A stretch of DNA of 35,997 nt, taken from an uncultured Chlorobiales bacterium (GTDB taxonomy: Bacteria > Bacteroidota > Chlorobiia > Chlorobiales > Thermochlorobacteraceae). Shown one piece after another: positions 7,736 through 17,000 of the stretch; positions within the stretch are counted from its first letter, which is position 1; each line of letters starts with the position of its first letter. The translations under genes and the position numbers were made by a program. The stretch spans positions 1 through 35,997 of the forward strand of contig CALKXI010000051.1 of the NCBI GenBank assembly GCA_938003965.1, read 5' to 3'. The notes beneath the pieces are model-generated. The model had not been told where the DNA came from. It was given only the letters and a program-made list of their open reading frames with translations, and did not search any database.

Positions 7736-10390
7736 CTACTTGACCAGCATCATTTTTTTCGTTTCTACCTGACTGCCGACTTGCAAGCGATAAAAGTACG
7801 TCCCTGACGCTAGCGCATAGCGAGCGGCGTTCAATGTGTAAGTGTGCGTGCCTGCCGCCTGGCGTTCATTGACGAGCGTGGCGATTTTTCGCCCAAGGGC
7901 ATCGAAGAGTTCTAAGCGAACTTCACCTGCGGTTGGAATCGCATAGCGAATGGTCGTCGTCGGATTAAATGGGTTGGGATAATTTTGCTCCAAAGTAAAA
8001 TCAGAAATTTTGGAAGGCGTCGGAGTCGGCGCAGAGACTTGTCCAATCGGACGGAGTTTGCGTTCATAGACGCCATTGCCGAAAGTCGCCGCACGCATGG
8101 TGCGATTGGGTCGGGAGAACTGCAAGTCTAAAATCATGGCAGTTGGCATGCCTCTGTCCCAAAGTTCCCACGAGCCGCCGTTCAAGCGGCGATAAACGCC
8201 TAAATCTGTGCCGATATAAACATCATCAGGAAAATCACCATCGAGCGCGACACATTGAACGGGAATATCAGGCAAGTTGCTTGAAATATCTTGCCAAGTT
8301 TCGCCTGCGTTGGTGGTTTTGTAGACGTGCGGATTGCCGTAGCCTGAATAAGTGAGGTAAGCAATTTTGCTATCGCGCGGGTCGACGTAAAGGTCGGTCG
8401 GGTAGCGGTCGGGCATGCCAGCTTGAGTGCGATTGACCCAAGTCGTGCCACCGTTGGAAGAAAAGAAGACTTCGCACAAGCCGTTGGAAGTTGTTGCGGT
8501 TGAAGTGCCTGTGGCGGCGTAAAGCGTGTCGGGGTTTGTCCAAGAAATCGCCATGGCAGAAGTGCGGTTGCCGTTGAGAGGTTGATTGTTGTTGGTCGCA
8601 AACCAGTTCAAGCCACCATCAGTGGTTTTGAAAATTTTGGTTGCGCCTGCATAAAGAATGTTCGGATTGGAAGGCGAGATAATAAAGGGCGCAATGAAAT
8701 TAGCATTGCTCGAGCCGCCTTCGATGCCGTTCGTTGCGTTTGTCCAATTTGCGCCGCCGTTGGTGGTTCGGTAGATGTCGAGATAAACGTATTCAAGGTA
8801 GGCGGTTTGATTGTTTTGCGCGTTGATGGCGCACCAGCCGCCGTCGCCGCCAAATACTTTGTTCCAAGCGCGTGTGCCTTCGTATTTGAGCGTGCCGTTG
8901 TCTTGCAAACCGGCGTAAGCGAGGTTGGAATCGGAAAGGGAGGTGGCAAAGCCGTTGTAAATTTGCGTAGTTTGGTATCCGCCATTTCGTCCCCTGAAAG
9001 TTTCGCCGCCATCAGTGGTTTCAAAGATGCCGCCGTCGGTAGCAAGAAACATGCGGTTGGGGTTAAAGGGGTGAAAGACGATAGCGTGATGGTCGGCGTG
9101 GGCATAAACAGGCGAGCCTTCTTCGCCGCCGGGCTCAATCACGCCTTGAAAGTAAGCATACCATTGCGACTTGCGAACGAGGGTTGAACCACCATCCGTA
9201 GATTTGTAGAAGTCTAATCCGCTAACGAAAACGATGTTTGGATTTTCAGGGTGGACGGCAATCGCATTGTCATACCACGATTGAGAGGCGGCATATTGCT
9301 CGGTGGATTGAAGCGTCCAAGTGGTGCCGCCGTTTGTGGTGCGATAAACGCCGTGCACGCCGCGCGTCTGTGCATGACCAATACCAGCATAAACGACTTC
9401 GATGTAGCCTATAACTCTCGGTGCGGTGTAAAGCGCAAGTGCCGTGCGACCAAAGTCCGTTGTTGGAAGTCCGCCTGAAAGTTTGGTCCAAGTTGCACCT
9501 GCGTTAGTGGTTTTGTAGAGTCCGGGATTCGGTGCGGTGTTGAGTTGTCCGCACGCAGCATAGAGCACGCTGGTATCAATCGGATTGATGACAATGTCCA
9601 TTGCCGCAGGCACATTAAGCGAGAGCGTCCAAGTTGCGCCGCCGTTTGTGGATTTATAGACGCCGTCGCTCGTTGCGGTGTAAAGCGTTTGTGAATTTTT
9701 GGGGTTGATGACAATGCGCTGAATGGCTTTATGTTCTTCAAGTGACCAGTTCAAGCCGGTTTGCGACCAAGTGTTGCCTCCATCGGTGCTTTTCAAAATG
9801 CCAATGCCGTAAGTGGCTCTTGCGCCGGGCGTGCCGACCATTCCTGGCTGGTTGTGGCGACGAAACTCGCCAGTGCCGATATACATCACATTCGGATTTG
9901 TGGTGTCAATCGCAATCGCGCTGACGGAGACGGCGGGAAAGCCCGTTTCAACATATTGCCAAGCGTTTGCGCCTGCACCTGCCGTTGTGGTTTTCCACAA
10001 GCCACCTGACGCCGCGCCTGCCCACATCGTATCGGGGTGAAGCGGATGAATGGCAATGGCGCGCGTGCGTCCGCCCACGTTGGTCGGTCCTAAACTTTGC
10101 CAAACCGTGCTATCGGGCGAGCGAAGCGCAACCAGTTCGCTTTTGCTGTATTGATAGGCTTGTTCAAACTTTTTGTAATCAATCAATTCGTTTGGATAAG
10201 CGCGCTGACCATACCACCACTCAAACGCCGCACCCGCAAAGCCATTGACAAGGTCAGGCTTTTTATTTGCCTTGCGTGCAATACGTTCGGCATAAAGTGA
10301 GTTCTCGGCAGTGGAAGTGTTTATTATGAAGTAACCGAATAGCGTTGCAGCAAGAAGCAGAAGGGAAACGATAAAGATGACGTGTTTCAT
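7736..10390 (-). CDS. Secreted BNR/sortilin-like beta-propeller protein with type IX sorting domain
   Basis: An 884-residue protein with an N-terminal signal peptide (VIFIVSLLLLAATLFGYFII). The body holds at least ten BNR-type repeats of the form (K/R)(S/T)T(D/N)GG-x-TW, as in KSTDGGNTWSQ and RTTNGGTTWTL. These are typical of VPS10/sortilin-like and glycoside-hydrolase-like beta-propellers, probably forming two propellers. The last 80 residues are a type IX secretion (Por) C-terminal domain: FTLEQNYPNPFNPTTTIRYA, then LFDALGRKIATLV, LASGTYFYRL and a terminal KKMMLVK. The protein is therefore expected on the cell surface or outside the cell. No catalytic residues are recognisable, so calling it a glycosidase would be unsafe. 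It is divergent from the TPR gene, with 49 bases between the two chosen starts. Confidence 0.88.
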   Translation of the reverse strand: MKHVIFIVSLLLLAATLFGYFIINTSTAENSLYAERIARKANKKPDLVNGFAGAAFEWWYGQRAYPNELIDYKKFEQAYQYSKSELVALRSPDSTVWQSLGPTNVGGRTRAIAIHPLHPDTMWAGAASGGLWKTTTAGAGANAWQYVETGFPAVSVSAIAIDTTNPNVMYIGTGEFRRHNQPGMVGTPGARATYGIGILKSTDGGNTWSQTGLNWSLEEHKAIQRIVINPKNSQTLYTATSDGVYKSTNGGATWTLSLNVPAAMDIVINPIDTSVLYAACGQLNTAPNPGLYKTTNAGATWTKLSGGLPTTDFGRTALALYTAPRVIGYIEVVYAGIGHAQTRGVHGVYRTTNGGTTWTLQSTEQYAASQSWYDNAIAVHPENPNIVFVSGLDFYKSTDGGSTLVRKSQWYAYFQGVIEPGGEEGSPVYAHADHHAIVFHPFNPNRMFLATDGGIFETTDGGETFRGRNGGYQTTQIYNGFATSLSDSNLAYAGLQDNGTLKYEGTRAWNKVFGGDGGWCAINAQNNQTAYLEYVYLDIYRTTNGGANWTNATNGIEGGSSNANFIAPFIISPSNPNILYAGATKIFKTTDGGLNWFATNNNQPLNGNRTSAMAISWTNPDTLYAATGTSTATTSNGLCEVFFSSNGGTTWVNRTQAGMPDRYPTDLYVDPRDSKIAYLTYSGYGNPHVYKTTNAGETWQDISSNLPDIPVQCVALDGDFPDDVYIGTDLGVYRRLNGGSWELWDRGMPTAMILDLQFSRPNRTMRAATFGNGVYERKLRPIGQVSAPTPTPSKISDFTLEQNYPNPFNPTTTIRYAIPTAGEVRLELFDALGRKIATLVNERQAAGTHTYTLNAARYALASGTYFYRLQVGSQVETKKMMLVK

Positions 10391-10439
10391 TTCAGGTATC
10401 TTTGTGCCAAGAGACGGCGTTCAAAAATTCAGAAAAGCG

Positions 10440-11348
10440 ATGCAAGATAGAAAAGAAATCGAAAATTGCTTGTCGCAAGCGCGAGAACGGTGCGAAACCG
10501 AACCTGAACAGGCAATCGCAATCGCCGAAAAAGCCTTGAAGCATTTAAGCCAAAGAGACTTAAAAGCGCGTGCCGAAGCACTCTACGCGAAGGGCGTTGC
10601 GCTCTATCGCATGAACGATTTTCAATCTGCGGAAAATGCCGTCGAGCAAGCCAAAACCTTGTATGAACAAATCGGCGATTCAGCAGGCGTTGCCTCTTCT
10701 TCGAACACGATTGGCAACATCGCACTCGCGCTCGGCGATTATGCAAAGGCGTTGGACGCCTATCAGAAAAGTCTGAAAATATGGACGGACATTGGCAATA
10801 CGAAAGCCCTTGCCACCTTGCTAAGCAATCTCGGCAATGTGTATTACAACCTTTCCGATTACCCCACCGCATTGGAATATCATCAGCGTGCCTTAGGCTT
10901 GCGAGAAAAACTCGGCGATGAAAGAGAAATTGCCATCTCGCTCAACAATCTTGGCGTGGTGTATGCCGACTGCGCCGACTACGAGTGTGCGAAAGAAATC
11001 TTCGAGAAATGCCTCAAACTCAAAGAGAAATTTGCCACGCCAACCGCGCTCGCATCAAGCTACATCAACTTGGGTAACGTTCTGCGGAATTTAGGCAAGG
11101 TAGAAGAAGCCAAAACGTGTTACGAGAAAGCAAAGCAGATGTATCAAGACGACGGAAGAGACGCGGGCGTTGCCATCGCGCTACATGGCTTAGGAAAGAT
11201 TTATCTCGAGGAAAATCGCAATAAAGAAGCCAAAGCCTACATCGCAAAGAGCATCGAGATTTTTGAGCGAAGGGGAATGAAACGCGAATTGATGCTTGCG
11301 TTTCTCTCTTTGGGAAAAGTCTATGCCTCGCTCCAACAAGTTGACTAA
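10440..11348 (+). CDS. Tetratricopeptide repeat protein
   Basis: A 302-residue protein made almost entirely of TPR units. At least six repeats are readable between residues about 25 and 290, with the usual pattern A-x(3)-G-N-x(2)-Y-x(4)-Y-x-x-A-L-x(3)-A. Clear examples contain IGNIALALGDYAKALDAYQK and LGNVYYNLSDYPTALEYHQ. There is no signal peptide, so it is probably a cytoplasmic scaffold; its partner is unknown. The longer frame starts at 10377 inside the divergent gene's coding start, so ATG 10440 (MQDRKEIE), where the helical pattern begins, is preferred. It ends 11 bases before recR, which converges from the other strand. Confidence 0.82.
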   Translation: MQDRKEIENCLSQARERCETEPEQAIAIAEKALKHLSQRDLKARAEALYAKGVALYRMNDFQSAENAVEQAKTLYEQIGDSAGVASSSNTIGNIALALGDYAKALDAYQKSLKIWTDIGNTKALATLLSNLGNVYYNLSDYPTALEYHQRALGLREKLGDEREIAISLNNLGVVYADCADYECAKEIFEKCLKLKEKFATPTALASSYINLGNVLRNLGKVEEAKTCYEKAKQMYQDDGRDAGVAIALHGLGKIYLEENRNKEAKAYIAKSIEIFERRGMKRELMLAFLSLGKVYASLQQVD

Positions 11349-11359
11349 CTAAAAGTTGA

Positions 11360-11977
11360 CTAACTGACTTCGGTTCTGCCTTCGAGGGCGCGCGTGAGCG
11401 TGGCTTCGTCGGTATATTCCAATTCGCTTCCAATCGGAATGCCGCGTGCAATGCGAGAAATTTTCAAGCCGAGTGGTTTAAGCAGTCGCGTGAGATACAA
11501 AACCGTCGTCTCGCCTTCGACAGTCGGATTGAGCGCAAGAATAATTTCTTTGACTTGCTGTCCCTTCTCTGTGGAAAGCCGCGCAAGCAGTTCTTTAACC
11601 TTCAAGTCGTCAGGACCAATGCCGTCGAGCGGAGAAATAACGCCGTGTAAGACATGGTAAAGTCCGTTGTATTGATTCGTTTTTTCAAATGCAATCACAT
11701 CGCTTGGCGATTCGACCACGCATATCAATGAACGGTTACGCTTCGGACTGGTGCAAATGATGCAGGGATTGGCAGTATTATCGGTCATGTTTTGGCACTC
11801 GACGCAATAAACCACTTTTTCTTTGGCGTCGAGCAAGGCTTTGGCGAAGCGTTCAACGTTTTCTGTTTTTTCGCGAAGAATGTGAAGCGCGAGCCGTTGC
11901 GCCGTTTTTTTGCCAATGCCTGGCAACTTGGCAAACTCCTCAATGAGAACTTCTATGGCTTGTGATGTATAGCGCAT
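11360..11977 (-). CDS. recR: Recombination mediator RecR
   Basis: A 205-residue protein of normal RecR length. It starts with the helix-hairpin-helix segment [17 protein letters not shown] (about 18-34). A four-Cys zinc motif follows (C58, C61 in YCVECQNM; C72, C75 in CIICTS). The Toprim domain begins [15 protein letters not shown], with the conserved [18 protein letters not shown]. The C-terminal [18 protein letters not shown] segment is highly characteristic. RecR acts with RecO and RecF in loading RecA on gapped DNA. The usual neighbour, the YbaB/EbfC gene, is not next to it here. Confidence 0.97.
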   Translation of the reverse strand: MRYTSQAIEVLIEEFAKLPGIGKKTAQRLALHILREKTENVERFAKALLDAKEKVVYCVECQNMTDNTANPCIICTSPKRNRSLICVVESPSDVIAFEKTNQYNGLYHVLHGVISPLDGIGPDDLKVKELLARLSTEKGQQVKEIILALNPTVEGETTVLYLTRLLKPLGLKISRIARGIPIGSELEYTDEATLTRALEGRTEVS

Positions 11978-12063
11978 AAGTAATTGCGTTGAAGCGCGAA
12001 GATAGAGAAAAACCTACGACAATCTGTAAAATGTTCAGAGCCAATTTGTCAAAGGCGCAATGT

Positions 12064-12095
12064 TTGATTTGATAAACGCTTGATTTGACAAGCAC
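12064..12095. repeat. Two tandem 16-bp direct repeats upstream of cyoE
   Basis: TTGATTTGATAAACGC (12064-12079) is followed directly by TTGATTTGACAAGCAC (12080-12095), 13 of 16 positions identical. An inverted related half-site, TTTGTCAAA, lies at 12045-12053. The repeats lie about 70-100 bases upstream of the predicted cyoE transcript start, in the divergent recR/cyoE gap, and could be regulator sites. Confidence 0.35.
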
Positions 12096-12129
12096 TTACA
12101 AGAAAATTGAAAAATTTTCCAAAACTGCT

Positions 12130-12158
12130 TTGCAAATCAATTCGTTTCGTTGTATTAT
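12130..12158 (+). promoter_or_regulatory. Candidate sigma-70 promoter of the cyoE-act-cox operon
   Basis: TTGCAA (12130-12135), a 17-base spacer, then TATTAT (12153-12158), matching the consensus at 4/6 and 5/6. Transcription would begin near 12165. It is the best promoter-like sequence in the 430-base gap and the only obvious one ahead of a 14-kb operon. Confidence 0.5.
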
Positions 12159-12164
12159 TAGCGC

Positions 12165-12407
12165 AATGTCGAGATAAGTTAGATAAAGTTTAGGAGAATA
12201 ACATTACAGGAGAACATTAAAGATGAACAAGCAAATTGCCAAGGAGACAATTTGCCGACAAAAAAGATGAGTAGTAATATCAGTGCCAGTAAAGCCGTTC
12301 TCTTTTGCATCATTGCACAGGCGCACCGATACACTTCTCACCGTCGGTAAGTTAATCTCATCGTTTCAAAAACGCAGTCTCTGACTGCATAGCAGTATCG
12401 AAAGACG
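12165..12407 (+). other. Structured leader of the respiratory operon with two mini-ORFs
   Basis: The predicted 240-base leader holds two AGGAG Shine-Dalgarno copies (12192-12196, 12208-12212). A 15-codon ORF follows (12223-12270, MNKQIAKETICRQKR), overlapping by ATGA with a 27-codon ORF (12267-12350, MSSNISASKAVLF...). A perfect inverted repeat GCAAATTG/CAATTTGC (12231-12238/12248-12255) places AAGGAGA in its loop. A second perfect hairpin GCAGTC-TCT-GACTGC (12374-12388) ends 19 bases before the cyoE ATG. Neither hairpin has a T-run, so translational control is likelier than termination. The mini-ORFs could be chance; no amino-acid bias typical of classical attenuators is seen. Confidence 0.35.
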
Positions 12408-13313
12408 ATGCAGAACGCCGCGTTGATTCATAAGAGTGACTTTTCGGAAGCCGTCGGAAGCTACCTTCTCCTGACGAAGCCGACGATTATGCTCTTAGTT
12501 GTGCTTTCTGGTGCGGTTGCCATATTCATTGAAGGGTCGCTACTTTCCAGCCCGATGAAGTGCGGTGCAATTCTGCTTGCGGTTTATCTCACAGGCGGTT
12601 GTGCCAACGCCCTCAATCAATTCTTTGAACGCGATATTGACGCAAAAATGGCGCGCACTCAAAAGCGTCGCCCACTTCCACAAGGCAAAATTCAACCAAC
12701 CAACGCACTCGTTTTCACCATCGCAATTGGCGTAATCGGGGTATTGATTTTTGGGTTGATGTTCAACTGGCTGAGCGCGATGCTCTCGCTGGGCACGATT
12801 ATCTTTTACGGATTTTTCTACACGCTTTGGCTTAAACCGAACACGCCGCAAAACATCGTCATTGGCGGCGTAGCAGGGGCAATGGCGCCAATTGGTGTTT
12901 GGGCAGGCATTACAGGAGAAATCACTCTCGAGCCGATTCTTGTATTTCTCATCGTCTTTCTTTGGACGCCGCCGCACTTTTGGGCATTGGCACTTTACTG
13001 CAAAGACGACTACATCAAAGCCGGATTGCCAATGATGCCCGTCGTCAAAGGCGAAAGAGAAACGCTGAAGCAAATGTTTGCTTACACCATTCTCACGGTG
13101 CTCGTAAGCCTTTGGCTCGCCGTTATTCACAGCGGATGGATTTATGATGTCGCCTCTGTGAGTTTGGGCGCGATCTTCATCAAGCGCAACTGGGAAACGT
13201 TGCAGAATTATTCGGAGCAATCCGCCAAAAAACTCTTTTTCTTTTCAATCACCTATCTCTTCGGCTTATTTGCCGCATTGATTTTGGATAGGATTGTTCA
13301 AATGTTGTTTTGA
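12408..13313 (+). CDS. cyoE: Protoheme IX farnesyltransferase (heme o synthase)
   Basis: A 301-residue membrane prenyltransferase of the UbiA superfamily that attaches farnesyl to heme b to give heme o, the precursor of heme a in the oxidase encoded downstream. The first prenyl-diphosphate-binding motif is clear (NALNQFFERDIDAKMARTQ, about 67-85), followed by RRPLP. The second cytoplasmic loop contains LWTPPHFWALALYCKDDY and GLPMMPVVKGE, which are CyoE/CtaB signatures. About eight to nine hydrophobic segments are present. The frame starts at ATG 12408, with no strong ribosome-binding site; a hairpin lies just upstream. It is the first large gene of the respiratory operon. The alternative symbol is ctaB. 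Confidence 0.96.
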   Translation: MQNAALIHKSDFSEAVGSYLLLTKPTIMLLVVLSGAVAIFIEGSLLSSPMKCGAILLAVYLTGGCANALNQFFERDIDAKMARTQKRRPLPQGKIQPTNALVFTIAIGVIGVLIFGLMFNWLSAMLSLGTIIFYGFFYTLWLKPNTPQNIVIGGVAGAMAPIGVWAGITGEITLEPILVFLIVFLWTPPHFWALALYCKDDYIKAGLPMMPVVKGERETLKQMFAYTILTVLVSLWLAVIHSGWIYDVASVSLGAIFIKRNWETLQNYSEQSAKKLFFFSITYLFGLFAALILDRIVQMLF

Positions 13314-13350
13314 AAAATTTCAATCAAACGTTCTAAACACTGAAAGCAGT

Positions 13351-14004
13351 ATGGCACAAATTTTTCCGAAGTGGACGAATAAAATCCCGATGTTTGTGAT
13401 TGCAGGGGTGCTCACGACGGTTGCTGTGGTGTCGTTTGGGTTTTGGTATTTCGGCTCTCCAAAGTATTTGGAAGTCGGCTACCGCCCGAAACAACCTGTC
13501 CCATATAGCCACAAGTTGCATGCGGGGGATTTAGGCATGGACTGTCGCTATTGCCACATCGGCGTTGAAAGGTCGGCGCATGCGAGCATTCCTGCAACCT
13601 CAACTTGCATGAATTGCCACACGCAAGTTTTGCCAAAGAGCGAAAAGCTTTTGCCCGTGCGCGAAAGCTACGCCACGAACAAACCGATTGAGTGGGTAAA
13701 GGTGCATAAGGTTCCGGACTTTGCGTATTTCAACCACAGCGTTCATGTCAATGTGGGCGTGGGGTGCAAGAGTTGCCATGGCAATGTAGCGCAAATGGAC
13801 GAGCGCGGGGTCTCGCAAGTTGAGCCGCTCTCAATGGGCTGGTGCTTGGATTGCCATCGCAATCCTGAACCACATTTACGTCCGAAGAGCGAAGTAACCA
13901 ATATGGATTGGGTTGCACCGGCTAATCAAACTGAATTTGCAGCGAGGCTCATTGCCGAAAAGAAAATTAAACCGCCCGTCGATTGCGGCGCGTGTCATCG
14001 ATAA
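13351..14004 (+). CDS. actA: Alternative complex III subunit ActA, pentaheme cytochrome c
   Basis: A 217-residue protein with one N-terminal membrane anchor (about 13-33) and five CxxCH heme c sites: C65-H69, C86-H90, C139-H143, C165-H169 and C212-H216. This matches the pentaheme ActA subunit of alternative complex III, which carries electrons from the iron-sulfur/quinol side to the monoheme subunit or to the oxidase. The longest frame begins inside cyoE; ATG 13351 is chosen because the hydrophobic anchor follows directly (MAQIFPKWTNKIPMFVI). It is followed 39 bases later by actB, the standard gene order. The hemes face the periplasm. Confidence 0.95.
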   Translation: MAQIFPKWTNKIPMFVIAGVLTTVAVVSFGFWYFGSPKYLEVGYRPKQPVPYSHKLHAGDLGMDCRYCHIGVERSAHASIPATSTCMNCHTQVLPKSEKLLPVRESYATNKPIEWVKVHKVPDFAYFNHSVHVNVGVGCKSCHGNVAQMDERGVSQVEPLSMGWCLDCHRNPEPHLRPKSEVTNMDWVAPANQTEFAARLIAEKKIKPPVDCGACHR

Positions 14005-14043
14005 AATCCGTAACAAACATCAAAGTTGTAATCAAGTTGTAAT

Positions 14044-17000
14044 ATGAAGCGCACACCGAAACCTGTTACCGCAGAAGAAAATTCAAACGCAAAAAAGTAT
14101 TGGCGCAGTGCTGAACAACTTTCCAATTCGCCTGAATTTCGCCGTTGGCTCGAGAGCGAATATCCTGAAGGTGCAGCAGAGTTAGAACTGATGAAAGACA
14201 GCCTCTCGCGCCGAAAATTCTTAACCATCATGGGCGCATCGCTCGCACTGGCAGGGCTTTCGGCGTGCCGACGACCCGTTGAGAAAATTGTGCCCTATGT
14301 CAAACAGCCCGAAGAAGTTGTGCCGGGCATTGCCAACTACTATGCCACCACCATGCCGTTTGGACTTTCCGCTTACGGCGTGCTCGTGAAGAGCAATGAA
14401 GGACGACCGACGAAAGTTGAAGGCAATGAAAAACATCCGTCCTCGGCAGGTGGCACCAATACATTCGTTCAAGCCTCGATTCTGGGACTGTACGACCCCG
14501 ACCGCTCAAAAGCGGTTTACAAAAACGGCAGTGAATCGTCATTTGACGAGTTCGTCACGTTCTGGCGCAAGCAGCACCTCGACTTTAAAGCCAACGGCGG
14601 GGAAGGCTTGGCGATACTAACCGAATCGTATGCTTCGCCAACGCTCTCGCGCTTGATGAGCGAGTTCATGGCGACCTATCCCAAGGCGAAAATCGCCGTC
14701 TACGAAGCCGTCAGCGATGAAAACATCTTCAACGGTATCCAACTGGCAACGGGCGAATTGCTTCAACCGATTTACGATTTCAGCAAAGCCAAAGTCATTC
14801 TTGCGCTTGATGCCGATTGTTTCTTGCGCGAGTCTGAAAATGTGATGAACGCACGCGGCTTTGCCGATGGACGGCGCGTCGAGTCAGGAAAAGACCAAAT
14901 GAACCGCCTCTATGTGGTTGAAAGCACCTTCAGCGTAACAGGCGGCATGGCGGACCATCGGTTGAAATTGCAATCATGCTTGATTGGCGCATTCACCGCG
15001 GCACTTGCGCTGGAACTCAACGCACAGGGCGTCAATGTTCCTGCCGCCGATGCACTCGGCAACTATGCAACCCATCCGTTCGACAAGAAGTGGATTTCAG
15101 CCGTTGCCAAAGATTTGATTCAAAATCGTGGCGCGTCGCTTGTGGTGGCAGGGCGGCATCAATCGGCAGAAGTGCACGCATTAGTTACAGCAATCAACTC
15201 GGCATTGATGAATGTGGGCACAACGGTCTCCTATCGTCCCATCAAAGACGCTGCCGTTCCAAGCCGCAAGAGTCTGGTTGCATTAGTCGAAGACATAAAC
15301 GCTGGAAAAATTTCAACTCTGTTGATACTGGGCGGCAATCCTGTTTATGATGCGCCAGTAGATTTGAACGTTGAGAGTGCGCTCAAAAAGGTCAAAACCA
15401 CGATTCATTGGGGCTTATACCGTGATGAAACCGCACAACTAACCACATGGCATATCCCCGCAACACATTATCTCGAGCAGTGGGGCGATGCCATTTCTGT
15501 CAACGGAACAATTAGCCCGATTCAGCCGCTTATTGCGCCACTCTACAAAGGCAAGAGCAACATCGAGCTGCTCAATATCATCAACACAGGCTTGGAAGAA
15601 TCAGGATATACCTGCGTGCGCCAAACTTGGAAACAGCGCATCGGCGAACTCGGCTTCGAAGAAAATTGGAAGAAAGCCTTGCACGAAGGCGTGCTCACGA
15701 TGGTAAACGATACAAAACCGATTACGCTCAATTCTGAGGCGCTCTCGCAGGCAATGCAACAAAATCCATTTTCAACCAAAGCCCCCAATGTGAGTTCGTT
15801 GGAGTTCGTCTTTCTGCCGTCCGAATCCACTTTCGACGGTCGCTTTGCCAACAATGCTTGGCTTCAAGAACTGCCCGGAGCGGTTACAAAACTGGCTTGG
15901 GATAACGCCGCGCTAATGAGCCTGAAAACCGCCAAAGAACTTGGCTTAAAAGGCGAAAGCGTTTATGCACCCGAAGGCGACCGCACACACTTGAACGATA
16001 TGGATAGGGAAGTCGTCAAACTCACCGTTCAGGGCAGAGAACTTGAAATGCCCGTCTGGATTGTGCCCGGTCAAGCCGATTATAGCATCACGCTTCCGCT
16101 CGGCTACGGACGCAAAGCTGCAGGCAGTGTCGGAAACGACATCGGGTTCAACTGCTATACCTTGCGCACACTGAACGGAATGGATATTCAAAACGGAACC
16201 GCAGAGCCAACAGGCAAACACTACATACTTGCCACAACACAAAATCAAGGCTCGCTTGATGGACGCGAATCTATTGTCATTGAAGGCACCTTAGACCAAT
16301 ACCTCAAGCAGCCCGATTTCGTCAAAGAAAAACTTATCAAGTATGAAGAAGTCAAACTCTTTGAGCGCCCTTACAAACATGACGAAGGGCATCAATGGGG
16401 CATGACGATTGACCTTAATGCGTGCATCGGTTGCAATGCGTGTGCAATTGCATGCCAATCCGAAAACAATATACCTGTTGTCGGCAAAGAACAAACGCGC
16501 AAAGGCAGACAAATGCACTGGATTCGCATTGACCGCTACTTTGCAGGCGATTTTGAAACGCCCGAAATGGTCTATCAACCTGTGGCATGCCAACAATGCG
16601 AAAACGCACCGTGCGAACAAGTTTGTCCTGTCGCCGCCACGGCTCACACGGAAGATGGCATTAACGCGATGGTCTATAACCGCTGTGTCGGCACGCGTTA
16701 TTGCGCCAACAACTGCCCGTATAAAGTGCGCCGCTTCAACTATTTCAACTACGTAACCGATAATCCAGTGTGGAACGGCAACGTCCCAGAAACGGTGAAG
16801 ATGGCGATGAACCCCGATGTAACCGTGCGTTTCAGAGGGGTAATGGAAAAGTGCAACTATTGCTATCAGCGCATTGCAGGCGCAAGAATCAACGCGAAAA
16901 ATCAAGGCAGAGAGATTGCAGACGGCGAAATTAAAACGGCTTGCGAGCAATCCTGCCCGACACAAGCCATTGTCTTCGGCGACATCAACGACCCGAACAG

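Noticed and set aside
8582-9187. Long plus-strand ORF opposite the BNR-repeat gene
   Set aside because: Composition reflects the repeated codons of the propeller gene in antisense; no independent support.
10380-10404. Perfect -24-like TGGCAC on the minus strand and TATCTTTG (Bacteroidetes -7-like) on the plus strand between the BNR and TPR genes
   Set aside because: The -12 part is poor (TACC) and the transcript would start inside the BNR gene; the plus-strand box lacks a -33 partner. Neither is reliable.
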